Notes: generated by a model from the sequence alone, not told the origin. A DNA stretch of 5,777 nucleotides from an uncultured Clostridia bacterium (GCA_934177025.1 CAKPPA010000072.1:1-5777), one strand, 5' to 3'; positions 1 to 5,151 are shown, counted from the stretch's first letter. Numbers and translations are program-made.

Positions 1-264
1 GACAACGCCACCGCTCCGTCGGACGTTGCTGCTTACACCATGCTGCGCGAACAGTTAATCGGCGTGCTTCACAAATAAACGCCGCGTGAGGAAATGGTGC
101 TGCGCTTGCGCTACGGCATCGACGACGGCCGCCCGCGCACGTTGGAGGAAGTCGGCAAGGAATTTAACGTCACGCGTGAACGGATTCGGCAAATCGAAGC
201 AAAAGCACTTCGCAAATTGCGTCATCCGTCCAAAAGCAAAAAATTAAAGGATTTCCTCGATTAA
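1..264 (+). pseudogene. rpoD: 3' end of rpoD/sigA (primary sigma factor, region 4), with an in-frame TAA
   Basis: This is the C-terminal part of the housekeeping sigma-70 factor, which directs RNA polymerase to -10/-35 promoters; the gene starts outside the window. Frame 1 reads the end of region 3 (LREQLIGVLHK), then a TAA at 76-78, then region 4.1/4.2 continuing in the same frame: TPREEMVLRLRYG, the -35-binding helix-turn-helix (EEVGKEFNVTRERIRQIE) and the usual tail KLRHPSKSKKLKDFLD. The family has LTPREE here, so TAA stands where a Leu codon (TTA) is expected, one base away. No frame shift is involved and both sides are fully conserved. As read, the product would lack region 4, which an essential sigma factor cannot afford, so a sequencing or assembly error is the simplest explanation. 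The true stop TAA (262-264) overlaps the trmK ATG by one base. Confidence 0.9.
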
Positions 265-941
265 TGACCAAACGTTTAAACGTCCTAAGCGGGGTGCTCC
301 CGAAGTGCCGCATTTTGGCGGACGTCGGTTGCGACCACGGCTACGTCGGCGCAAATTACTTAAAAAACGGCATTGCGGAAAAAGTGATTTTTACGGATGT
401 CAGCGCAAGTAGCTTAAAAAAAGCGGAAACGCTTTGCCGAAAGGAAGGGCTAACCAATGCGGAATTTGTGCTTTGCAACGGCTTGGAAGGCGTCAATTTT
501 GCGGATGCGGCAGTCATAGCCGGCATGGGCGGGCTTGAAATCATCGGAATTTTGGAGCGCGCACCCTTTTTGCCGCAGCGGCTGTTACTGCAACCGATGC
601 GAAATTGTGTCGACGTGCGGCAATTCCTTTGTCGCAACTATCGCATCACGTCGGATTTCACGCTGTGGGACAAAAAGTTTTACACGGTCATCGTTGCGGA
701 AAAAAGCGAAACGGGCGATTGCCTGACGGTGGAGGAGCAAACGTTCGGCAGAACGAATTTGTTGCACCCCGAGGCGGATTTTTGGAAGTTTTTGGAAAAG
801 GAAATCGAAAAATTCAAAAAAATTGCCACCCCGTCGGCGCAGGAGCGGCGTATGGAATACGAAAATTTGAAAAGGAGACTGGAAAATGAACGAAAACTTG
901 AAAAAATATACGGAACTGGACAAGCAAATACGGAAAATTGA
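264..941 (+). CDS. trmK: TrmK, tRNA (adenine(22)-N1)-methyltransferase
   Basis: Cytoplasmic SAM-dependent enzyme that methylates N1 of A22 in the tRNA D-arm (known for the TrmK/YqfN family). The 225-residue product has the family's Rossmann-fold motifs: SAM-binding DVGCDHGY at residues 20-27, an acidic ribose-binding position in FTDVSA (Asp45), NGLEG at 72-76 and the signature IAGMGG at 85-90, followed by LQPM. The charged, probably coiled-coil C-terminal third is also typical, and the length is normal. The ATG sits in a TAATG overlap with the rpoD stop, which suggests translational coupling. Its own 3' end overlaps the next gene by 56 bp. Placement directly after rpoD is a common arrangement in Bacillota. 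Several relatives carry a Nif3-family gene immediately after trmK, and none is present here. Confidence 0.93.
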   Translation: MTKRLNVLSGVLPKCRILADVGCDHGYVGANYLKNGIAEKVIFTDVSASSLKKAETLCRKEGLTNAEFVLCNGLEGVNFADAAVIAGMGGLEIIGILERAPFLPQRLLLQPMRNCVDVRQFLCRNYRITSDFTLWDKKFYTVIVAEKSETGDCLTVEEQTFGRTNLLHPEADFWKFLEKEIEKFKKIATPSAQERRMEYENLKRRLENERKLEKIYGTGQANTEN

Positions 942-1599
942 AAAGGAACTGAACGCTTCGGAAGCGCGGAAAAAGGGCAGTCAATTAGGCTTGGCTCTCA
1001 AGGACGCGGAGGAAAACCTGAATAAAATGGAAAAACGCAGCGAGGAATTGGCGGATATGTTTGCAAAAACAAAAAATTCCTTCGAAGCGCAACTGAAATT
1101 GATTCAGGAGTACGAAGGCTGTGTCGATTCCTCCAAGGACGAGCAGGAATTAAACTACCTGCAAAAAAAATTGGCGGACTTAATCCGTAACGTCGTCACG
1201 ATCGAACGCAATTTGGCGGCAATCGCGAAAGAAATGTCCGACATCTCCCGCTCCTTTGACGATTATCGTAAAAAAGTGCCGACCATTCAAAAGGAGTACC
1301 GCTATTGGCGCGAGCAGTTCGACCAAATGCGTAAGGAATGCCTGCCGGAAGTGAATTCCATCAAAGCGCAAATGCGCGAAGTGGAGCAAACGCTGGATCC
1401 CCGCATTGTCGACAAATTCAAAAAATTAAAGGAACAGGGCATTTACCCTCCGTTTGTGCAAATTGCGGAAAATCGTTGCAGCGGTTGCCGTGTGGAAATT
1501 CCGAACGGCCAACTTTCCACGTTGGAAAGTGTCGGTTACGTGGAATGCGAAAATTGCCACCGCGTTGTGTACAAAGCCGAAGTCGCGGCGGAAAAATAG
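886..1599 (+). CDS. Coiled-coil protein with C-terminal C4 zinc ribbon (zf-RING_7 family)
   Basis: 237 residues. Roughly residues 1-175 are charged heptad-like helix, expected to form a long antiparallel coiled coil. The C-terminus has a four-cysteine zinc ribbon, CSGC (Cys198, Cys201) and CENC (Cys221, Cys224), preceded by the family's PRIVDKFKKLKEQGIYPPF-like segment. This architecture matches the CT398/HP0958 type. Characterised relatives bind RpoN or RNA and act as chaperone or adaptor proteins, but the role in Bacillota is unknown, so no specific function is claimed. The ATG at 886 has a good ribosome binding site, AAGGAG at 872-877, with 8 nt spacing. The gene starts inside the trmK 3' end (56-bp overlap), so the two are co-transcribed and probably translationally coupled. 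A terminator follows about 80 bp downstream. Confidence 0.88.
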   Translation: MNENLKKYTELDKQIRKIEKELNASEARKKGSQLGLALKDAEENLNKMEKRSEELADMFAKTKNSFEAQLKLIQEYEGCVDSSKDEQELNYLQKKLADLIRNVVTIERNLAAIAKEMSDISRSFDDYRKKVPTIQKEYRYWREQFDQMRKECLPEVNSIKAQMREVEQTLDPRIVDKFKKLKEQGIYPPFVQIAENRCSGCRVEIPNGQLSTLESVGYVECENCHRVVYKAEVAAEK

Positions 1600-1615
1600 T
1601 TTTTTGTCGGCAAAG

Positions 1616-1647
1616 TGCCTTTTCAAAACAAATTCGTAAAAAAGGCA
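1616..1647 (+). repeat. Small inverted repeat after the zinc-ribbon gene
   Basis: TGCCTTTT (1616-1623) and AAAAGGCA (1640-1647) are exact complements separated by 16 nt. No U tract follows, so it is not by itself a good terminator. It may be a 3' UTR stem protecting the operon mRNA, or chance in AT-rich DNA. Confidence 0.35.
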
Positions 1648-1678
1648 AGCGGTAAAAACGTTGGACGTAAAAAGTAGG

Positions 1679-1714
1679 AAAGCACTTTCGTTTTCGGAAC
1701 GTAAGTGCTTTTTT
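1679..1714 (+). terminator. Intrinsic terminator of the rpoD-trmK-zinc ribbon operon
   Basis: AAAGCACTT (1679-1687) pairs with AAGTGCTTT (1703-1711). A T.T mismatch then separates an upper CGTT/AACG stem with a small TTCGG loop. The descending arm runs into six T residues (1709-1714). This is a textbook Rho-independent terminator on the plus strand. Confidence 0.88.
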
Positions 1715-1954
1715 GTTTTTTGTAGCGTACCCGAAACGTCGAAAACCGCTTGGAGGGAAGCCGTAATCGGCAAAACGGTAAAAACGGAGTCTCAAAGTAA
1801 CGGCGGCCTATTGACGATTTTGGTAAGTGCGTTGCGGCAGGCAGCATAGGGAAAAGGTAAAACGCAAAAAAAATGTAAAATTTTTCGGCAAATTTACCAA
1901 AAACAAAAAGGATGCAAAAAGCGAAAAATCTTTCGGGAATCCCTGCGGAAACAC
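1715..1954 (+). other. Intergenic stretch with no recognised gene
   Basis: About 240 bp between the operon terminator and the lipoprotein promoter. I saw no ORF with a credible ribosome binding site and no RNA-gene signature; in particular the conserved RNase P RNA core motifs are absent, although I looked because rnpB can lie near zinc-ribbon genes. The sequence is rich in GTAAAAACG-like words and has a weak GGTAAA/TTTACC dyad around 1856-1898. Confidence 0.5.
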
Positions 1955-1983
1955 TTGCCTTTTTAAAAGGATTGTGCTATATT
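1955..1983 (+). promoter_or_regulatory. Sigma-70 promoter with extended -10 for the lipoprotein gene
   Basis: -35 TTGCCT (1955-1960, 4/6 to consensus), 17-bp spacer, -10 TATATT (1978-1983, 5/6). It is preceded by TGC, giving an extended -10 (TGn) element that would offset the weak -35. Predicted transcription start is near 1990, about 60 nt before the ATG at 2049. Confidence 0.65.
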
Positions 1984-1998
1984 ATCGAGTGTAGGGAA

Positions 1999-2016
1999 AT
2001 GTTAAACATTTAACAA
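1999..2016 (+). promoter_or_regulatory. Candidate Rex (redox repressor) operator
   Basis: ATGTTAAACATTTAACAA matches the clostridial-type Rex box TTGTTAA-N4-TTAACAA at every defined position except the first base. It lies about 9-26 nt after the predicted transcription start, where a bound repressor would block elongation or initiation. The dyad is extended by an outer GGGA (1994-1997)/TCCC (2017-2020) pair, so an RNA hairpin in the 5' UTR is the alternative reading. Rex senses the NADH/NAD+ ratio, which would suit the putative flavin-binding product. The regulator itself is not in the window. Confidence 0.6.
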
Positions 2017-2048
2017 TCCCACAAAAATCATTGGGAAGGAGAAACAGA

Positions 2049-2528
2049 ATGAAAAAATTAGCTCTTGTTGTTGCAGTTTTGGCACTGGTACTTTCTTTCG
2101 GTTTGGTTGCTTGCACGAAAAGCGAAACCGTCACCGGGGAATACAAGTATGACGTCAGCTACGGCGGAACGCCTATCACCTACGGTTGCAAAGTGGACGT
2201 TACGGTAGCAAACGGCAAAATCACGAAAGTAAAACTTTACGAGGACAAGGAAACTGGTTGGACGCAAATTACGTCTAGCTGGAAAGAAAATTCGCCGATG
2301 GAAGGGGCTTTGGGACACGATAAATGCTTGGCAGCAACTCCGGATTACCTGAAAAAATTCGAAGGCAAATCCGTGGAAGACGTGAAAAAAGTTGCAGTTT
2401 CCATTAAAGGTCAAAACGAAGCTACGGAAAACAAAATTGCTGACGAAGCTTTCGCTTTCGCAGGTGCAACGCAATCCGGCGCACGTATCATCTTGGCGGT
2501 ACAAAACGCACTGAGCAAACTGAAATAA
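2049..2528 (+). CDS. Small FMN_bind-like lipoprotein
   Basis: 159 residues. Start chosen at ATG 2049 because AAGGAGA (2036-2042) lies 6 nt upstream; an in-frame TTG at 2031 would overlap that site and add non-signal residues. The N-terminus is a lipoprotein signal: two Lys, a hydrophobic core and lipobox LVAC with the lipidated Cys at 22. The product is therefore expected to be membrane-anchored on the outer face of the cytoplasmic membrane. The mature part resembles the FMN_bind domain of RnfG/NqrC-type proteins: VDVTVANGKITKVKLYEDKE early, and a C-terminal AGATQSGARIILAVQNAL at about 138-155 that aligns with the SGAT flavin site. The Ser/Thr and upstream Asp of the covalent flavinylation motif are Ala138 and Phe135 here, so covalent FMN attachment is doubtful although Thr141 is present. 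A role in extracytoplasmic redox or ligand binding is inference. The gene stands alone between its own promoter and terminator. Confidence 0.8.
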   Translation: MKKLALVVAVLALVLSFGLVACTKSETVTGEYKYDVSYGGTPITYGCKVDVTVANGKITKVKLYEDKETGWTQITSSWKENSPMEGALGHDKCLAATPDYLKKFEGKSVEDVKKVAVSIKGQNEATENKIADEAFAFAGATQSGARIILAVQNALSKLK

Positions 2529-2553
2529 TTTAATTTCATTCCGACAAACAACA

Positions 2554-2587
2554 AAGGGAGAGAACTTTTTCGAAAGGTCTCTCCCTT
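2554..2587 (+). terminator. Intrinsic terminator after the lipoprotein gene
   Basis: AAGGGAGAGA (2554-2563) pairs with TCTCTCCCTT (2578-2587). An A.G mismatch is followed by an upper CTTT/AAAG stem closed by a TTCG tetraloop. The U tract immediately after is short and interrupted (TTCGGATTTTG), with a longer T run at 2605-2611, so termination may be somewhat leaky. Confidence 0.75.
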
Positions 2588-2657
2588 CGGATTTTGTTCC
2601 GGAGTTTTTTTGAAAGTATAGCAAAATTTTTAAAAAGTCGAAACCTATTGAGCCCCC

Positions 2658-2740
2658 CCTTGTTTTTTCTTTTCAAGGCCGAAGTACCACGCGAACGCCA
2701 AAAACCCGAATAAATCGTATTCCTTGTTTTTTCTTTTCAA
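2658..2740 (+). repeat. Exact 19-bp direct repeat, period 64 bp
   Basis: CCTTGTTTTTTCTTTTCAA occurs at 2658-2676 and again, identical, at 2722-2740. It lies between the lipoprotein terminator and the riboswitch promoter; the second copy ends 15 bp before the -35 box. No coding function is apparent. It could be a regulator-binding pair or a duplication remnant. Confidence 0.7.
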
Positions 2741-2755
2741 AAGCCTGCGGAATGA

Positions 2756-2784
2756 TTGACGGAACCGAAAAAGGGTACTATAAT
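2756..2784 (+). promoter_or_regulatory. Consensus sigma-70 promoter for the FMN-riboswitch transcript
   Basis: -35 TTGACG (2756-2761, 5/6), 17-bp spacer, -10 TATAAT (2779-2784, perfect). Transcription should start near 2791, only a few bases before helix P1 of the riboswitch. This is the best promoter in the window. Confidence 0.88.
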
Positions 2785-2794
2785 GGCCGCAAAA

Positions 2795-2932
2795 GGAACT
2801 TTGGGTAGGGTGAGAGGATAACTCAATTCCCGATCGGTGGTAATGCTTTTTTAAAAAGACGAGTCCAACAGCCCCAACAGCCGATACGGTGAGATTCCGT
2901 AACCGCCGGTATAGTCCGAATGGGAAAGAACC
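2795..2932 (+). ncRNA. FMN riboswitch (RFN element)
   Basis: The conserved blocks of the FMN aptamer are present in order: GGGTAGGGTGA...AATTCCCGATCGGTGGTAA (P2/P3 side), AGTCC, GCCCC...CAGCCGATACGGTGAGATTCC (P4/P5 side), and GCCGGTATAGTCCGAATGGGA (P6/closing side). Helix P1 is CTTT (2799-2802) with AAAG (2925-2928), extended by GG/CC beyond an AA/AA internal mismatch. FMN binding normally represses the downstream gene by termination or by hiding the ribosome binding site. The invariant loop of P2, normally TGAAATT, carries an 11-nt insertion at 2814-2824 that forms its own GAG/CTC mini-stem. The downstream riboflavin transporter confirms the assignment. Confidence 0.93.
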
Positions 2933-2956
2933 TGGACATATTGTGTTTTGAGGAAC

Positions 2957-2979
2957 ACGGGGTAACAAGCCCGTTTTTT
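2957..2979 (+). terminator. Candidate riboswitch-controlled attenuator hairpin
   Basis: ACGGG (2957-2961) pairs with CCCGT (2970-2974), followed directly by a T6 run (2974-2979). It lies 25 nt after the aptamer and about 120 nt before the transporter ATG, as expected for an FMN-switch terminator. The stem is short. CCCG (2970-2973) could alternatively pair with CGGG at 3000-3003, enclosing the hairpin CCGTACGGA/TCCGTGCGG (2981-3002), a possible antiterminator fold. Confidence 0.5.
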
Positions 2980-3071
2980 GCCGTACGGATTTTTCCGTGC
3001 GGGTGTGCGGCTACGTTTTCTTCAAAAAAAATTGTCGGTTTCTGTCCATTTGGGAGAGAAATCTTTTTTTA

Positions 3072-3093
3072 CCCTGAACGGAAGTTCGGGAGG
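3072..3093 (+). promoter_or_regulatory. Hairpin that partly sequesters the transporter ribosome binding site
   Basis: CCC-T-GAAC (3072-3079) pairs with GTTCGGG (3084-3090) across a GGAA tetraloop, with T3075 bulged. The GGG of the ribosome binding site GGGAGG (3088-3093) lies in the stem, 7 nt before the ATG at 3101. This could give translational control, alone or with the upstream attenuator. Confidence 0.5.
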
Positions 3094-3100
3094 TTATCAT

Positions 3101-3634
3101 ATGGAAAGTAAAACTAAATCGATCGTTTTGACGGCAATGTTCGTTGCATTGGTTACGGTTGCAACAATGGTGGTGCAAATCCCCGTTGCCGCAACGCAGG
3201 GGTACGTAAATTTCGGCGACAGCATGATTTTCCTTTGCGCTTACTTTTTAGGGCCGATTCCGGCATTGATTGCCGGTGCGGTAGGTAGCGGCTTGGCGGA
3301 TTTGTTCGTGGCTCCGGTGTGGGCGCCGTTTACGATTGTCATCAAGGGGTTGGAGGGCTTGCTGTGCGGCTTGTTGTTCCGTGCGTTCGGCAAATTCAAC
3401 TTAAACAAAGTAGGGAAGTATGCATTAAACCTTGTCGGTATGATTCTGTCTGCCTGCTGGATGGTTTTGGGCTACTTTTTCGCCGGCTGGATTTTGACCG
3501 GCAATGCGGCGGCTTCGTTGACGGACGTGCCTGCAACGTTCGTACAGGGCGGTGTTTCGGTAGCAATTACGTTTGCATTGATTTTTGTTTGTAAATTACC
3601 GGTACTGCTTCAAAAAACCGACAAAAAAAGTTAA
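3101..3634 (+). CDS. ribU: ECF transporter S component, probably riboflavin-specific (RibU-like)
   Basis: 177-residue integral membrane protein of the ECF riboflavin S-component family. Hydrophobic segments are near residues 7-27, 38-50, 52-70, 76-95, 106-132 and 150-170, giving six helices as in S components. The first contains AMFVA (Ala12-x3-Ala16), the AxxxA contact motif for the EcfT coupling subunit. GYVNFGDS (34-41) and LGPIPALIAGAVGSGLADLF (50-69) are typical of the family. It would capture the vitamin and work with shared EcfA/A'/T subunits encoded elsewhere. Substrate assignment as riboflavin rests mainly on the FMN riboswitch in its leader. Start chosen at ATG 3101 because GGGAGG (3088-3093) is 7 nt upstream; an in-frame upstream extension to 2978 would run through the leader and is rejected. 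Confidence 0.88.
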   Translation: MESKTKSIVLTAMFVALVTVATMVVQIPVAATQGYVNFGDSMIFLCAYFLGPIPALIAGAVGSGLADLFVAPVWAPFTIVIKGLEGLLCGLLFRAFGKFNLNKVGKYALNLVGMILSACWMVLGYFFAGWILTGNAAASLTDVPATFVQGGVSVAITFALIFVCKLPVLLQKTDKKS

Positions 3635-3649
3635 CTTTGGTTTCGTAAA

Positions 3650-3677
3650 AAGGCGGAGGTTCTCTCCGCTTTTTTTT
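3650..3677 (+). terminator. Intrinsic terminator after the riboflavin transporter gene
   Basis: GCGGAG (3653-3658) pairs with CTCCGC (3664-3669) around a 5-nt loop. The stem can extend through flanking A/T pairs, and eight T residues follow (3670-3677). The A run on the other side means it could also work weakly on the minus strand. Confidence 0.88.
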
Positions 3678-3697
3678 ATTTTAAAAAACAAAAACGG

Positions 3698-3715
3698 AAA
3701 AAACGTTCGTTTTTT
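3698..3715. repeat. Perfect dyad in the spoIVB upstream region
   Basis: AAAAAACGTTCGTTTTTT consists of 8-bp perfect arms around a 2-nt centre. It follows the transporter terminator by 20 bp. It may be a protein-binding dyad or a second, weak stem-loop; nothing decides between them. Confidence 0.4.
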
Positions 3716-3778
3716 GTCGTGGAAAAGGGCTTTTTCGGGTTGTCACAAGGACTGCCGGTTTGCGTAGGCTAACAAGGT

Positions 3779-3844
3779 GTTTTCAAAAACGTCTACGGGC
3801 GGCAGCGGTAGGGTTTTGGTACGAACCGCCACGTTTTCAAAAAC
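3779..3844. repeat. Imperfect inverted repeat flanked by 12-bp direct repeats
   Basis: GTTTTCAAAAAC occurs at 3779-3790 and at 3833-3844. Between and partly inside these copies, AAAACGT (3786-3792) plus GGCGG (3798-3802) pair with CCGCC (3826-3830) plus ACGTTTT (3831-3837), leaving a 5-nt bulge on the left arm. The interval 3678-3870 has no credible gene, so this is either a regulatory dyad or an RNA stem upstream of spoIVB. Confidence 0.5.
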
Positions 3845-3870
3845 AACGATACGACAAAAGTTTCGTTTTC

Positions 3871-3899
3871 GTATATTTCCAAAAAAACTACGAATGCTA
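3871..3899 (+). promoter_or_regulatory. Candidate forespore (sigma-G-like) promoter for spoIVB
   Basis: GTATA (3871-3875) fits the -35 class GHATR and, after 17 nt, AATGCTA (3893-3899) fits the -10 class CATNHTA except for the first base. Transcription would start near 3906, giving a leader of about 38 nt before the TTG. In Bacillus subtilis spoIVB is transcribed by the forespore sigma factors, so the match is in the expected place. The motif is short and no convincing sigma-70 promoter was found nearby. Confidence 0.35.
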
Positions 3900-3943
3900 A
3901 CTTCGGGGCGGTAAATCCGCATTTTTCAACGAGGAGCAAAGCA

Positions 3944-5053
3944 TTGAAACGGTTTTTAGCGGTAGTATTTTTAGTGATTTCGTTGTTGTTTCCGACGGCG
4001 CAAGTAGCGGCGGCGGAGCCGACGTTGGCAGTGAGTGGCGGCGGCACGCCCGTCTCCACGGAACATCCGGATTTCATCGATAAAATCGGGGAGCTGTTTT
4101 TCCCCGTAAAAAAAACGGAAAACCTGCCGGAAGTTTTTATCGGAGGCACGCCGATCGGCATCACTTTGGAAAACAACGGTGTAACGGTCATCGGGCTGGT
4201 GGACGTTATTTCTTTGGAGGGGAAGCGTTGCCCCGCATTGGAAATCGGGCTGGGCATCGGGGATAAAATCATTACGTTGGACGGGACGGAAATCAACAAC
4301 GTTCGCACGCTCGGCGAAATTGCAAACCGAAGCGGCGGTAAAAAAATAACAATTCAGTATCTGCACAACGGCGAAACAAGGACGGATCAAATCGAACCGC
4401 ATTTCGATTTACTAACGGGCAAATACAAACTCGGCATTTCCGCTAAGGAAAACAGTAGCGGCATCGGCACGTTGACGTTTGTCACGGAGAACAGGCATTT
4501 TGCCTGTTTGGGGCATCCGATTACCGATCCGAAAACGGGCGAAATTGTCGGAATCGGCGGCGGCAACGTTTTCGACTGCACAATCCTCGGAGTCAAAAAG
4601 GGGACGAAAGGCGAAGCGGGGGAATTGCAGGGAGTTTTTACTTCCGAAAAGCCTTTTGGCGACGTGCAAAAAAACAACAAGTACGGCGTGTACGGCGTTT
4701 TTCATCGAACCGTTCCGGTTGGCGAAAAATTCCCTTTGGCGAGCGTAGCGGAAGTCACGGTCGGTGCCGCTAAAATTTACACCACCGTTGCGGGCAATCA
4801 GCCGGATTGGTACGAAATCGACATTGTAAAAACAATGCGTCAATCCGCATCGGGGGACAAAGGCATGGTAATTTCCGTCACCGACGAACGCCTGCGAAAA
4901 GTTGCCGGCGGCATCGTGCAGGGGATGAGCGGTAGCCCCATTGTGCAAAACGGCAAATTGGTAGGAGCCGTAACGCACGTCTTCGTCAATGCTCCGACGA
5001 AAGGCTACGGAATGTACGCCGAATGGATGTGGAACCAAATAGCGGAGTCCTAA
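3944..5053 (+). CDS. spoIVB: SpoIVB, PDZ-containing S55 serine peptidase (sporulation signalling)
   Basis: 369 residues. In spore formers SpoIVB is secreted from the forespore into the intermembrane space and cleaves the SpoIVFA inhibitor, allowing SpoIVFB to activate pro-sigma-K. Seen here: an N-terminal signal or anchor (residues 1-24, VAAA before Glu25), a PDZ-like domain at about 65-150 (ALEIGLGIGDKIITLDG), then the S55 peptidase. The expected triad is present: His191 in CLGHPITD, Asp314 in TDERL and Ser329 in GIVQGMSGSPI, matching B. subtilis His236, Asp363 and Ser378. The C-terminal GAVTHVFVN and EWM blocks are conserved. It is somewhat shorter than the 426-residue Bacillus protein. Translation starts at TTG 3944, supported by GAGGAG (3931-3936) 7 nt upstream and by the signal peptide beginning exactly there; no better ATG exists. 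The usual neighbours recN and spo0A are not in the window. Confidence 0.93.
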   Translation: MKRFLAVVFLVISLLFPTAQVAAAEPTLAVSGGGTPVSTEHPDFIDKIGELFFPVKKTENLPEVFIGGTPIGITLENNGVTVIGLVDVISLEGKRCPALEIGLGIGDKIITLDGTEINNVRTLGEIANRSGGKKITIQYLHNGETRTDQIEPHFDLLTGKYKLGISAKENSSGIGTLTFVTENRHFACLGHPITDPKTGEIVGIGGGNVFDCTILGVKKGTKGEAGELQGVFTSEKPFGDVQKNNKYGVYGVFHRTVPVGEKFPLASVAEVTVGAAKIYTTVAGNQPDWYEIDIVKTMRQSASGDKGMVISVTDERLRKVAGGIVQGMSGSPIVQNGKLVGAVTHVFVNAPTKGYGMYAEWMWNQIAES

Positions 5054-5118
5054 AACGCACGCGGTAGGGCAAAGGAAAGGCGTAAAAACGAACGTGCGGT
5101 TTAATTTTGAAAAAAATT

Positions 5119-5151
5119 ACGGGTAGGAACCAAAAATTCCTACCCGTTTTT
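5119..5151 (+). terminator. Intrinsic terminator after spoIVB
   Basis: ACGGGTAGGAA (5119-5129) and TTCCTACCCGT (5137-5147) form a perfect 11-bp stem with a 7-nt loop, followed by T5 (5147-5151). Upstream A residues (5110-5116) make it potentially usable on the minus strand as well. Confidence 0.9.

Noticed and set aside
94..264. Separate small gene encoding only sigma region 4, from the ATG at 94
   Set aside because: The GAGG upstream is only 2 nt from the ATG, too close to serve as a ribosome binding site, and the fragment is simply the in-frame continuation of rpoD.
1715..1960. RNase P RNA gene after the zinc-ribbon gene
   Set aside because: The conserved rnpB core blocks are absent and the interval is shorter than a complete rnpB.
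2645..2968. 107-codon minus-strand frame across the riboswitch
   Set aside because: Its N-terminal half is antisense to the conserved FMN aptamer. The hydrophobic C-terminal stretch is interesting, but there is no start with a ribosome binding site and the 19-bp repeat falls in two different frames within it.
2978..3100. N-terminal extension of the transporter to an upstream ATG at 2978
   Set aside because: The extra 41 residues are translated leader sequence, the ATG has no ribosome binding site, and the family begins at the MESKTKS start with a strong site.
3793..4308. 171-codon minus-strand frame over the spoIVB 5' part
   Set aside because: It is antisense to a clearly recognised gene with conserved catalytic motifs, and it has no family resemblance.
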